Shown here in pieces: positions 10,362 to 20,591 of a stretch of DNA of 37,917 nucleotides. The notes beneath the pieces are model-generated. The model saw only the letters and a program-made list of their open reading frames with translations. It did not search any database and was not told the origin of the DNA. The stretch's first letter is position 1; the number at the start of each line of letters is the position of its first letter. The DNA lies in assembly GCA_036939975.1 (NCBI GenBank), contig JALLPB010000007.1, positions 1 to 37,917 of the forward strand, read 5' to 3'. The DNA comes from Cyclostephanos tholiformis (lineage: Eukaryota > Bacillariophyta > Thalassiosirophyceae > Thalassiosirales > Thalassiosiraceae). The translations under genes were made by a program, and so were the position numbers.

Positions 10362-10751
10362 ATGCTCCGCCAAGAAGCACTCATAAATTGCAAAATTGAT
10401 TTCCTCAAAAGAGGCTTTCTCATCACAAGAATTACAAGACAGAACACACACCCTGCCCATCTCGGCCGTTTGGTGGCACTCCTTGCCCTCCTCTTCATTC
10501 CACCTACCGTCCAAGCACACGGCTTCTTCAAATCACCCAGATCTCGCAACGAAGTCGCCCGCAGCCAAGGAATAGAATATAATTTTCAAAGTCTCAATAG
10601 GAAAGCTGGTAGGGAAACCTGTGGCCGATGCCCAACCCCCATGAATTACAACACATTGTCTAGTAACACAATTAAAGCCACCTATACTATCCGTCTCATT
10701 CATTCCTCTGCTCCGATAGGCTACTATACTGAACCCAGACTTATTAAATAA
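10362..10751 (+). pseudogene. Truncated LPMO-like (chitin-binding type 4-like) secreted protein
   Basis: The 129-residue frame has a basic N-terminal extension, a hydrophobic signal core (about 36-51) and a predicted cleavage after VQA. That would leave an N-terminal His in HGFFKSPRSRNEV. An N-terminal His followed by a Ser-Pro-x-Ser-Arg segment is typical of lytic polysaccharide monooxygenases, whose copper is held by this His and a second His downstream. A CGRC motif follows, as expected for disulfides. The frame then stops after about 80 mature residues, so the rest of the fold and the second copper ligand are absent. It is either a truncated relic or the first exon of a gene whose rest I cannot find. 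A role in polysaccharide oxidation is therefore unlikely for this piece. Confidence 0.5.
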
Positions 10752-11082
10752 AGTGACCCTAACTCTATCACTCTTTCATTCTATTGCACATTGTCAATGG
10801 TGAAAAATTCCAATAAAATCAATGTACGCTTTCTTGTAAACTGTGCAATTGACAGTAACATTCTCATTGATTAGTCAGCAGATGGTTTACAGCACTTTTG
10901 GAGGGCAAGATAATATTGATAGACACATGTTTAAAAAAATTGTCTATAGGTCAGTCCTCCGACCATATTGGCATTGGTGAAAATATCAAATGATCCAGCT
11001 GGAGGGTGCTGACGACAACTTCACTGCGAATAAAGTCAAGCAGGGGACTTCAGACATAACTACTCTCTTGAAAAATGCCTCT
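10752..11082. other. Intergenic, AT-rich
   Basis: This is AT-rich sequence after the LPMO-like frame. I see no coding signal. Confidence 0.4.
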
Positions 11083-11223
11083 TTGCATGGGGATGACTGC
11101 ATGGGATGAAGCAACTGCCTCTACCAGCAGCACCACCAACAGCACCCCTATCACCGATTCTATCACCTCCACCAATTGTATTCACTGCTACCACGTGCAC
11201 CACCGAGGAGGAGGAGGGCATCA
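11083..11223 (+). pseudogene. Relic of the Thr-rich membrane-protein gene
   Basis: The stretch matches 8328-8476, the mucin-like part of the membrane-protein gene. Shared blocks are GATGAAGCAACTGC, ATCACCGATTC and the GAGGAGGAGGGCA end. Signal peptide, transmembrane helix and tail are absent, and several indels break the frame. Confidence 0.7.
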
Positions 11224-11382
11224 GCGGTTAATGATTCGCCGTGTCAGGAGAGAGTGAGTTTGTAATTTATTGCGCCGGAAATGAGCCAAGCGTGACGTCT
11301 ATGAATTTTCTTAGCCCACTGCACTTAACAATATTAGAGCTGAATTGAATTGAGTTAGCCTCACTATACATTATTTTCTCCT

Positions 11383-13251
11383 CTAGACTCGGATATTCCG
11401 CATGTGGACTCGACAACACTTGTCGGGTGAGAGTCTAACCTCATAGTAGCTGCAATCGGTATTAGTATGATGATCAAACACCTCATTCCAATCGACAACT
11501 ACCCCGTACATGCCACTCTCCACATGAACAATGGTGCCGTTCGGAATGATGAATTGATCGGGCAGAAGATATGCAGTCCGCATCATCCTCATCGCATCAT
11601 CTTCGTAGCTCGCTTCGTAACAGCCGCCCCTACTATCCTTGTAATATGACATTAGCGTAACGAAAAATGTACCTAATTCCATTGCTTTCGCGGCACGGAG
11701 GCAGACGATGACGTTCTGGAACAGGGCTGATGTCTTGGACCAGATCGGATCACAGTGATGTTCTACTTTGACGAGGTACAAATCGGCGACCTCGTCATAC
11801 TCTAGGATACTACCCTGCTGGCCGTTGAGATTCGTGAATCTTGTATCAGTGCTTTGGACGGTGATGCGGGTCCCACGTGGGATTGTATTGAACACAGACG
11901 GCGGTTCCCTTGAGACCACGCAACAGATACTATTCTGAGCCTGATCGTATTTGCTCCGTGAGGATGCATCCTTCAACACATCGTACGCACACGATACGGC
12001 GTTAAAGGCCTCCACGGAGTTGGGCGTGGTGTACCTGTCCTTGTCGGGGTGCAGCCTCAACGCCAATTTCCGATATGACTTCTTTATCTCGGCCATCGAA
12101 GCGGTAGGCGCGATGTCCAGGACGATATAGTAGGCGTTTTTTCCCTTCGCATCGTTGGCGGCGGCCTGTAAGATCCTCTCGACCAATTTTATTTGCTCCT
12201 CACGTTTTTGGTTCTCGGCTAGCTCTTTCCCTGCCGCATCGCGAGCCTCATTGATTATCTTTTTTCTATTTTTAGTCTCAGCGACTGCTGCCTCCATTTT
12301 TCTACACATTTCTTCATACTCTTCGGCATTCTTACTTCTTTCCTCCTCCTCCGCCCACTGGCTTCGCATCCTCTCTTCGGCAGTCATGTTTTCTCCCGCC
12401 GCAGCAAGTGATGGCTCAGTTTTCGTGTTCGAATTTATCTCCATTCCCCTCTCCATCTCAGTCTCCATTTGCTTCTCTCTTTTCTTCGCCAAATTTTCAG
12501 AGAAGCCTTTCCTCTCATCATTCTCTTCGTATTCCTCATTGATACGCTCGCATTTCATCCCACCATCATCCATTCTTCGTGCATGATCATCGATGAGTAC
12601 CACTTTTGTGGATGCACACAACTCTTGCTCCTCGACTTTTCGTCCACGGGCACGCAAGAGACTCTCGACCAAGTTCGTTCTCTCCAAAAGATTTCGCCTC
12701 TCAGTTAGCAGACGATTTACCTCGTCGTCCTCATTCTCATCCTCCTCTTGCAGTGTGACGGCGACTGTTTCATCTACGTAGATATCGTAATTCACTTCCC
12801 GTCCTTCATTTTCCACTGCACCCTCCTCCATTATTCGTCCACGTTCATTGATGGACGCCTCATCGGCGTTGCTCTCGTCGTCCTCTTCGCGTCTCTCGTC
12901 TACCAAAACTCCCTCCCCCATCCTTCGTTTGCGTTCGTCTGCAAATGTCTCCCGGGGGATCATGTCGGATAGCGCCGTGTCAACGGCGATGTGCTCGCAC
13001 CCCGCCCGTCGAGGGGACAACCCATCGTCTTCCTCCACTTCCAGAAGATGGATGTCGATCAGTATGCGATTGAGATTCTCACACGCCCTCGCCGCAGAGT
13101 ATTTCCAATTCGCCACCGGCGACAACGACAACGATGATGCATATTCGTTGCTCATGCTGTTTTCGGCGGGTCGTTCGTTCTTCCAATCGTGGTGGTCGGG
13201 GCCATATCGCAGTCGTTCCCTTCGACGGGTCTCTGCCACATCGGGGATCAT
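11383..13251 (-). CDS. J-domain (DnaJ-like) protein with two SH3-like modules
   Basis: I chose the ATG at 13251; a longer open frame has no earlier in-frame ATG. It gives 622 residues. An acidic, charged N-terminal half with long predicted helices or coiled coil (about 100-365) is followed by a J domain at about 373-436 with the essential HPD at 401-403 (LRLHPDKD). Two SH3-like barrels follow, one near 458-520 (IPRGTRITVQ) and one near 567-622 (IIPNGTIVHV). J domains stimulate Hsp70 ATP hydrolysis; the added modules probably bind clients or partners. No signal peptide or transmembrane helix is seen, so the cytosol or nucleus is likely. This is the surviving member of a duplicated pair, and the relic is at 9040-10028. 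Confidence 0.85.
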   Translation of the reverse strand: MIPDVAETRRRERLRYGPDHHDWKNERPAENSMSNEYASSLSLSPVANWKYSAARACENLNRILIDIHLLEVEEDDGLSPRRAGCEHIAVDTALSDMIPRETFADERKRRMGEGVLVDERREEDDESNADEASINERGRIMEEGAVENEGREVNYDIYVDETVAVTLQEEDENEDDEVNRLLTERRNLLERTNLVESLLRARGRKVEEQELCASTKVVLIDDHARRMDDGGMKCERINEEYEENDERKGFSENLAKKREKQMETEMERGMEINSNTKTEPSLAAAGENMTAEERMRSQWAEEEERSKNAEEYEEMCRKMEAAVAETKNRKKIINEARDAAGKELAENQKREEQIKLVERILQAAANDAKGKNAYYIVLDIAPTASMAEIKKSYRKLALRLHPDKDRYTTPNSVEAFNAVSCAYDVLKDASSRSKYDQAQNSICCVVSREPPSVFNTIPRGTRITVQSTDTRFTNLNGQQGSILEYDEVADLYLVKVEHHCDPIWSKTSALFQNVIVCLRAAKAMELGTFFVTLMSYYKDSRGGCYEASYEDDAMRMMRTAYLLPDQFIIPNGTIVHVESGMYGVVVDWNEVFDHHTNTDCSYYEVRLSPDKCCRVHMRNIRV

Positions 13252-13272
13252 CGGCCTCCCCACCCTCTGGCG

Positions 13273-14019
13273 AATCTCATGAATTGAAACGGATGTGAAG
13301 TATGTATGTGGTATGGTAGTAGAGTTCTTTTTTGTGTCGCCATAATAAGGGTTGTGTAAAAACTATTTCCGCCCAAGATACGTCCTTTAATCATGAACAT
13401 CGCATTTTAATTTTTCTAATCCAAAATCTGAATTCTCTTTCCATAGCTCTATCCGGCTTTTCTTCTGGCGATTTCTTTAAAAATTTTGATACTGATTCCT
13501 CATCTAATTACATGAGTTAGTAGTAACAGAATTAACTTGCCTCCGCGACGATCGCTCTTGGATTACCTCCTATCTTGGGGGGTCAGGTACCAATTGGTAC
13601 GTGAACTTACCCGGGGTTTAGGTACACATTATTGGCTCCCACGCTGCTGAGGGTACACTTTTCGTACCTAAAACCCTAGGTATGCATACTTTTTTCTACG
13701 GTAGCCACGTGGGAGGTCAGTATTAAGTTTGGTATTTTTAATACTTGCCGGTTTAGGTACGCAAAGTGTACTCTAACAATTCCTACCTGCCGCAGAACCG
13801 TAACCGTGACGATTCTCGTGACGATTCTGCGGGCCTTTAAGTGGCGGGAAGTTGAGTGGTGTGACCAATCGCGCCTCGCCAACAAAAAAAAATCGATCCA
13901 CAGTTCGGTGCGGCAGTAGGTGTCGGTGCCGGTGCGGCACACAGGCGTCGGCGACGATGGCCGCCGCCCGACGCCGCCGCCAAAAAATTGCTGCAACGCC
14001 TCCGCCTCCATCTCCTAAC

Positions 14020-14050
<31 letters not shown>

Positions 14051-14179
14051 TGATCACTTTACGTCGCGACGGGAACGACCGCGACAGCAGGAAGCGTCGT
14101 CGTCGTTCGTCCACCCATCATAGATGATGACGTCGTCGCGTCCTCCGAAGAGGTAGAGGGGAGGGAGGAGGGATCGCGA
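13273..14179. other. Intergenic with GGTTTAGGTAC motifs and GC-rich edge
   Basis: The stretch 13273-13560 is AT-rich and shows no gene. At 13587-13600 lies a perfect 14-bp palindrome (GTACCAATTGGTAC). Variants of GGTTTAGGTAC occur in both orientations near 13615, 13665 and 13750. From about 13800 the DNA becomes GC-rich with GCC runs; frames on both strands are open there, but their low-complexity content does not support a call. Confidence 0.5.
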
Positions 14180-15237
14180 ATGCAGGGGGGGAGGCGATCG
14201 CGCAGGTGGGGGAAGGCGGAGGGAGGAGCGATCACTACGACGACCGCGACCGCCGACGCCGCCGCGGACGCGATGTCGTTGGCGGAAGTCGGGGACGGAC
14301 CGGGCATTACGTCGCGCGTTTTGCGTCATCACGACAAGATCGTGCGCGCGGGGAATTATACCGCCTCCGCACCCGGTGGAGGAGGGGGAGGGGGAGCACC
14401 GCTGTCGTCGTCGTTGTTGTCATCATCGTCGTCCGCCGCCGATAATCGCGGGGATGGCGTCGCTCTCGCTCCTCCCCCTAGCCTCGTCGCAGCATTGAGT
14501 CGGATCTTTGGTAGCATGTCCGACCTCGGAGGGGGGGTGGGTCGATGGATGATATTGACGACGACGACGACGACGACGACGACATTGATGGGAGGGGAGG
14601 AGGAGGGGGGGGGGGGAGGAGGGGAAACGCCAACAGTACGAGCGAAAGCGCGCTCCCTGGGCTGATGCACGACGTGTTGAATCACGGCATCTTCGTCGGC
14701 ACATCCTCCTCCCTCCCCGCCTCGTCGTCTTCGTCCTCATCTTCCTCCTCGTCGACTTCCTCGCGGTTCGCTCGGGGCGTCGAGCGCGATTGGACGAATG
14801 CGTTTCGGGGCGGCGGGGATGATATCGTCGACAAAACGGAGGCGGGAGTGGTCGCGGACGAGGACGAGGGATGGAGGAGGCTGCGTCCCACCCGACGTCG
14901 CGGCGGGACGACGGGGGAAACAACAGGGAACGGCGACAACGTCGACGTCGACGGGGGTCTTTCCCCGAAGGTCGCCGTTCCCCGGGGGGGGAGGGCGGTC
15001 GCGCATAATGACGACGACGACGTCAACAACAACAACAACAACAACGACGATGACGCGCGATGAGGGGATACGGTCCTCGATGGCGGCGTCGGCGGTATAG
15101 TCGCGAGTAGGGGGGGTACGTCCTCGACCGCGAACGTGGACGTCTCGCCGCCGGCGCGCTTGGCCCATCTCGAGTGCATTGTCGGCGCCTGTCGCGACGC
15201 CATGTCACGGTTGTGGACGTGCCACAGCTCGGCGTGA
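14180..15237 (+). pseudogene. Possible broken low-complexity protein gene
   Basis: A plus-strand frame runs from ATG at 14180 to 14665 with fairly protein-like segments (SLAEVGDGPGITSRVLRHHD, SLVAALSRIFGSMSD). Protein-like sequence then continues in another frame from about 14630 (SALPGLMHDVLNHGIFVG) to TGA at 15061. The same frame is open again from 15064 to TGA at 15235-15237, ending PARLAHLECIVGACRDAMSR. The frame switch falls at a G-rich run near 14600-14625. It could be one gene damaged by a homopolymer indel (real or from sequencing) and a nonsense change, a spliced gene, or chance openness in GC-rich DNA. No family was recognised, and the strand itself is uncertain. Confidence 0.3.
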
Positions 15238-15767
15238 CACATGATAAAAGGTTAAAAATTAAGCCTACGTTGGATAATAAATTAGTCAACATTATAACAT
15301 CATTTGTTTTGTCATAATGTCATATTTTGCATCTCCACTAGTAGACGGAATCCGACAATACCATGGTTCGAGCCAAACAAGAGTCTTGAATTTTGTGGGC
15401 TCGCACGAGGGTTTTTGGTTTAAGATGGTTTCTCGTGCTATGTGGGAATTCGTAGCTATCTGCTGGTACACCGTCACATCACGTCCCACAAATACACGTG
15501 TACACTCGGTTAGAGGGTACACAAAGTGTACCCAAAACCCGAAGATAATACCATAAAGTTATTTATTTAGACGTAGTAATTCCCTGGTCTAATCTTACCC
15601 AATTCTTTTCTAAAGTGTGATTCTATTGTAATATGTGATACACAAAAGAAACAACGATAAACGTGGGAACACTTAATGAAAAAGTACTAGGTAGTCAAAA
15701 ATCAAAACGCGTGCGTCGACAAAGAGATATTATTATGAGAACAGGACGAATTGCAAACTCTTTTTAG
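15238..15767. other. Intergenic with palindromic GGGTACAC motif
   Basis: Short frames on both strands overlap here, with no clear protein signal. At about 15514-15532 a perfect palindrome reads GGGTACACAAAGTGTACCC apart from its centre base, related to the GGTTTAGGTAC motifs near 13615-13777. A T-loop-like GGTTCGAGCC at about 15366 has no tRNA around it. Confidence 0.45.
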
Positions 15768-16382
15768 ATGCACATAATTATTAATCTCATTATGTTTGAT
15801 GCCACCGAATGCCAAGAAGTTTCCCCTTTTACTGAGGGCATGATTGTTGATTCTCCATATGAACCAAACACAACAAAAAGCGAAAAAGTTCCTCCCTTGA
15901 CCCAGGGCATGATGGTTGATTTTCCATGCGAACCAAGAGTTGTCCTCAGGCATGTGTGTGCTGTGACTATGTTTGAACGACCTCAAGTGCAGATATCCCG
16001 GTTCAGCCAGTTATTCTTCATTCCCTATGACGACGCTGCGTCGAAGTGGTACACTCAAGAGGAGGAGCATAATTTCAAACAGGCTAGGCTCTCTGACATT
16101 CGTACGCTCAGAGACTTGCTTCGAGATGCAACACCTGCATTGATAAGCGAAGAAATACTTTGTGAATGTGTGGGCATGGAGAACATTCTCTCCTCGTGTA
16201 CGGCACTTCTGGTTATTCAGAAGAAACGAGCACACTCAGAGGCCATTCTCTCGGTGCAGAGGAATTATAAAGGCGACCACATGATAGAGATGCTTGCGAC
16301 GACGTCCCAAAAGAGCTCTCGATGGGCGCGAAAGAGAGCAGCTAATATGGCATTAGGCTTCGTGAGGAGTGTTAGATATTGA
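15768..16382 (+). CDS. Diatom protein of unknown function (WYTQEEE family)
   Basis: This is an intron-free 204-residue protein. The N-terminal part holds a two-unit repeat of about 20 residues ending MIVDSPYEPN and MMVDFPCEPR. The rest has the pattern IPYDD..SKWYTQEEE, then a helix-rich region with LISEEILCECVGMENIL, KKRAHSEAILSVQ and SSRWARKRAANMALGF. From memory, similar sequences are abundant in diatom genomes with no assigned role: a conserved Trp-Tyr followed by acidic residues, then a charged helix and an Ala/Arg-rich end. No catalytic motif, signal peptide or membrane segment is visible. Confidence 0.7.
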   Translation: MHIIINLIMFDATECQEVSPFTEGMIVDSPYEPNTTKSEKVPPLTQGMMVDFPCEPRVVLRHVCAVTMFERPQVQISRFSQLFFIPYDDAASKWYTQEEEHNFKQARLSDIRTLRDLLRDATPALISEEILCECVGMENILSSCTALLVIQKKRAHSEAILSVQRNYKGDHMIEMLATTSQKSSRWARKRAANMALGFVRSVRY

Positions 16383-16772
16383 CGTGAAAATTACTACACT
16401 GATCCCAACATGTTTGACTAGATTTATATTTCGTGTTAATATCTAAACACTTCTTTGAGATCATAGTTCATTCGGCTCATTTTATGGTTGATTGCGCACG
16501 ATTGATCCATTAGGTTGGCCTTGTGCACGCGTGTTCAGCTCTGATATGAGTACGATTCGTGGGTGGAGATCCATAATATCCGATGAATCTCGGGGCATAC
16601 CAACACCTGCTTCATGGGGATTATCCCGGAAGTACAACGCTCATCGAGTCGATGGGAGGTGTACTCAGACAAATCAGTTCAAGTGAGGAACACTCGATGG
16701 TTCAACTTCAATCATCAAACTCTTTGAACTGACCCAAGCCTAACGACGCGTGCATCCGCCACTAATCAATTT
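16383..16772. other. Intergenic between convergent genes
   Basis: The stretch probably contains both 3' UTRs. No coding or RNA signal was recognised. Confidence 0.4.
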
Positions 16773-19057
16773 TCAACTATTTAACTCTTTGGGAGGTTTG
16801 TTGCTGTGCCATATCCCCTCGCACAATATCATGGGGAGAACAGGCGCCGGCGTGCCTGGATGAGAGACGCTTTTCGATACGCTTTTCCTATTAAGGAGGC
16901 AGGTGGCATGAGCCCACTTCACGCAATCATCTATGCCACATTGACATCTCTTCGTAGCTGCATTCGGCCTATGAGGACGAAAGCACAGTGCGCATTCCGT
17001 TTGCAACTGCGGCGGATAATTCTCTTTATCAGGGGTTAACATTGCCTCGTCGGCAGGGGCGAACGACAACTGACGGGAGGACGAATCCGGCGTTCGTTGA
17101 AGAATTGCCATCAACGGAAGCTTGGAAACGTGATCAGATAACACCGAATCGGAGGTGTCCTCCGCGCCTAGCGAGTTGATATTGTCAAGTTGCGTGGTTC
17201 CCGGGGTGGTGCCGTTCATTGCGACTTCTATCCCATCGGTCCCTTCAGTCCACTCCATTTTCCATCGCTTGGGTGTTTCACGCATCATTTTTGTAAGATC
17301 ACGAAGAGACTGGTTCTCGCGCTCCAACTCATCCATGGTGCAGCGAAGAGACGCCATAGCAGCTTCCGACTCGGCGATCTTCGAATAAGCAGTCGACAAG
17401 TCATCTCTTGCCCATTGCAACTCTTCCTCGATGAGCTTGGTTTTCCCCATTCGAACCCTTTCAGCATCTTTTATTTGCTGCAAAGCTCCCCGCATTTCAT
17501 CCATCTTATCCTGTAATTCAACTCTCAAACTTGATTCTTTCTCTTTCTCATCGAGATCTTTTTCTTTTCTTGTCCGATTCAATTCAGATATGGCATTTTC
17601 AAGTTCTTCGCGCTTCGCCTGCAGGTCCGACATCAGCTTCTCCGCTTCCAAGCGCGAATCCTCCAATTGACAGGAGATTGATTTTTCGCGTGCGTTGGCG
17701 GCACAGGTGGCTTCCATAGAAAGTGCTAACTTTGACTCAAGAACGACTTTAGACTGGACTACAATGCTAAAATCTGCTTTGGATGCATCCAATTCCGCCA
17801 CTAAACCGTTAGCCTTTGCTTGCAGTTCACAAATTTTGGCTTCCAGCCTGCTAGCCTTGGCGAGCGCCTGCTCTTTCTCTGCCTTCAACGAGTGAATCAT
17901 ATTCTCCTTTTCGATCGCAATCAACTTCAGCTCTCTGTTTTCTAACTGCAAAGAAGATATGATTTCACCCCCCCCAGGAAGTTCATTCTTCGATTGAGAT
18001 TCTTCCAGTTTCTGGGAAAGTATTTGTCATGTTAAGCATGTCAGATAATACACAGAACAACGAAAATAGTCGAGGTGCCTTGAGTTGGCATCAGCTCACT
18101 CACTCGTTTTAGTCTAGCACACTCATCTGTCCTTTCTTCCAACAAATCTTGAAGAAGGGTCATCTCTGCTCTGATATTCAATGATTTTCTTCGATTGCGT
18201 TGTCTGCCATCGTTGTTACTACCTGTGTTATCAATGTCAAGAGACCGCTTCTTTCCGGACAAATTTTGCTTCTCGTCCACGTCCCAGGTCCCGATTCCAT
18301 CGCACGCAGTAGATGTTGCATGAGCGACCAGCCCATCTGTCACAATCTTCAATGCAGTCGTAACGAGAGTCTTGACATTCACGGCCTTCGCAGGATTGTG
18401 ACCGCTGTCGTGATCGTCGGTCTTCTCCGAGGACCGTGCGATTTTTTTGGCTGCCAATTCCTTGTAAACGGACATGAACCTTTCGCTGCTATGGCGGCGG
18501 CGATTCAATTGTTCTGTATCATCGGGGCTGTTGCCGAATTCAGATTCATCGAAATCCTCCTCATCCAGAAGATTTATCTGTTTAGAGGCATCCAGAGATG
18601 CTGCATTTCGCCGTACGACCGTCGACTCGTTCGTTATGTCGTTACCCGTGATTTGGTCTCGAGTAGGGGTGCGAAAAACGCTTCCACCAATCGAGGTCAT
18701 GCCAGATATATTGCTATCTCTACGGAATTTACCATGACCTTCCTTGTCGGAGTTATATGATACATCGTCCATTAAGGATTCGGCCTCGCGTAGTAGTTGA
18801 AATGGTGCACCCTCAAGATGGCGATGTATCTGTTTCCTTTGAACCGTATTAGGCATGGCGTATTTATCACGACTATCATGAATCGATATCGTCGGCAGGG
18901 TGCGAGTTATTGTGTCCCTTCTCGAATTATCCGTTGGCCCTCTTCGCTTTTGCAAACAAGTCGCGACGGTGAATGTATCGTCATCTACATCCGATTCGCT
19001 TTTCATCCCGAAGGATGAGTTGTCCGAATCGGACGAGTTATCAAAAAGGGATGCCAT
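16773..19057 (-). CDS. Coiled-coil protein with KEN box and C-terminal Cys/His finger
   Basis: Exon 1 is 19057-18104 and exon 2 runs from about 18002 to 16773, about 727 residues. The donor is GTGAGTGA at 18103; AG at 18004-18003 keeps the frame, whereas the stronger-looking AG at 18014-18013 would shift it. The N-terminal half is acidic and Ser-rich, with no known fold. A long coiled coil starts late in exon 1 and fills the first half of exon 2. Near the end are Thr-Pro sites (RTPDSS, LTPDKENYPP) with a KEN sequence, then a finger with spacing CX2C...CXC...C...HX2C (ECALC, KRCQCG, WAHATC). KEN boxes are APC/C-Cdh1 degrons and Thr-Pro sites suit CDK, so a cell-cycle-regulated protein is plausible inference. 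It is divergent from the hydrolase gene. Confidence 0.75.
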
Positions 19058-19304
19058 TCCTATTTACCTGTCCCAGAATCCCTGCGATGAACCAAAAAAC
19101 TTCATATTGTATTATTATTACTCATACTTTTCTTTCTAGGTATTTTTGTTGCTCTGAGTGTGTGCTGGGCCGGGGTCTCATCCTCGCTCGGCGATTGACT
19201 ACCTAACGGCTACCTATCCAGTTACTGTGGACGACCAACAACCACCAACTGAAGCCCGCGCCGCCCCGGCCGCCGCTTGTAAGTAATTTTTTAGTCATAG
19301 CAAC
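19058..19304. promoter_or_regulatory. Divergent promoter, coiled-coil gene and hydrolase gene
   Basis: This is a 247-bp gap between two opposite start codons. It changes from AT-rich next to the coiled-coil gene to a GC-rich strip near 19255-19275. No specific binding site was recognised. Confidence 0.5.
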
Positions 19305-20591
19305 ATGGCGCAAACATTCACCACGCAACTCCTACCATCCCTGTCCTCCAGATTGGGCATATTGCAACTCAACAACCCCAAGTCGCTGAATGCGCTCACG
19401 CTCGAGATGATCCGGAGCATGACGCCGACGCTCGACGCGTGGCAAGCCTCCGGTATCGTCAGGGCGACCCTCATGGTAGGGACGCCGTACGAAAAAAAGG
19501 ACGGCAACACGACGCCCGCATTCTGCTCCGGGGGGGACGTCAAGTCCGTGTACCTCGCGGGGATGTCGAACGACCTCGTCCTACCCGCGGAATTTTTCCG
19601 GGAGGAATATCGGCTGAATCACACGATCGCCACTCAGCCTCCGCACCTGCCGCAGGTTTCGATCTGGGACGGCGTCGTCATGGGAGGCGGAGTGGGTCTG
19701 TCGGTCCATGGGAAATACAGGATCGCGACGGAAAATACCATTTTTGCCATGCCGGGTAAGTAGCTGTTTCGGAGAATAATCGCGGATTTCGGAGAACGTA
19801 ACCATACATCTTATTACACTGTACACTGGACCTATCCGCCAACGCCAGAATGCAAGATTGGTTTATATCCTGACGTGGGAGGCAGTTGGTGGATTCCGCG
19901 GCTGAAACTATACAGCCAGTGGCAGAATAAATTGGTGGTAGGTGGAGTAGGCAACTATCTGGCTTTGACCGGTGCTAGATTGAAGGCGGAAGATCTGATA
20001 TATGCAGGGATCGCGACCCACTACGTAAAATCGAATCGATTGGAGGAATTGAAAAGATGTCTCGTAGACGCCTCAGATGACGACGACTCATCCAAGCTGG
20101 GAGGTTTGGGAGACTGTGTGGAAAGTGTTCTTATTTCATTTCACGACAATGGCATTGACTCGAACGCATCATTTTTATCCCAGAATAGACTGGACATAGA
20201 TTTTGCATTCGATGGAAAGGATTCCGTCGAGGAAATCTTCGATTCGTTAGAGAGCATGGGTCCGTATTCCCAATTTGGCACATCGACATTGTCCATATTG
20301 AAAACCATGTCACCCACGAGTCTGAAAGTAACGTTGGAGGGATTGAAGCGAGGGGCGAAGGCACAAACTATTGCAGAAGCATTGCAAATGGAATACAGAA
20401 TCGTAATGCACATGATGAAAGAAGGTAGTGACTTTTACGAGGGCGTTCGAGCAGCACTGGTGGACAAGGATGGGAATCCTAAATGGAGCCCTGCGAATTT
20501 GATCGATGTCACGGAAGAAATGGTGAATCGCCATTTTGAGGAGTTGGAAGACGAGCTCAGTTTCACTGGCAATGAAAATGCAAAGCTGTAA
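19305..20591 (+). CDS. 3-hydroxyisobutyryl-CoA hydrolase, CHY1-like, with AKL C-terminus
   Basis: Exons 19305-19755 and 19849-20591 flank a 93-bp GT-AG intron and give 397 residues, close to the family's usual 380-400. The crotonase fold shows FCSGGDVKSVY (73-83, first half of the oxyanion hole), GVVMGGGVGLS (123-133) and the diagnostic MPECKIGLYPDVGGS (149-163), where Glu151 and Asp159 match hydrolase catalytic positions. It cleaves 3-hydroxyisobutyryl-CoA in valine breakdown. There is no mitochondrial presequence and the last three residues are AKL, a PTS1 peroxisomal signal also found in plant CHY1, so a peroxisomal location is likely. The start is ATG in CAACATGGCG. It is convergent with the PhyH gene. 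Confidence 0.93.

Larger units (their letters stand above)
11083..13272. repeat. Segmental duplication, copy B
   Basis: This is the partner of 8328-10028. It keeps the complete J-domain gene but retains only a scrap of the Thr-rich membrane protein. Both copies have the same gene order and orientation, so the event was a direct duplication of one locus, followed by separate deletions in each copy. Confidence 0.8.

Noticed and set aside
13773..14114. Minus-strand protein beginning with four Arg then Phe-Leu-Leu, like a twin-arginine leader
   Set aside because: The rest is GCC-run low complexity with no fold; the same stretch is open in several frames on both strands.
15340..15420. Possible tRNA, from a GGTTCGAGCC T-loop-like string
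   Set aside because: No A-box at the right distance upstream, no anticodon stem and no pairing acceptor arms.
16492..16686. 64-codon plus-strand frame between convergent genes
   Set aside because: Short, no motif, and lies where 3' UTRs are expected.
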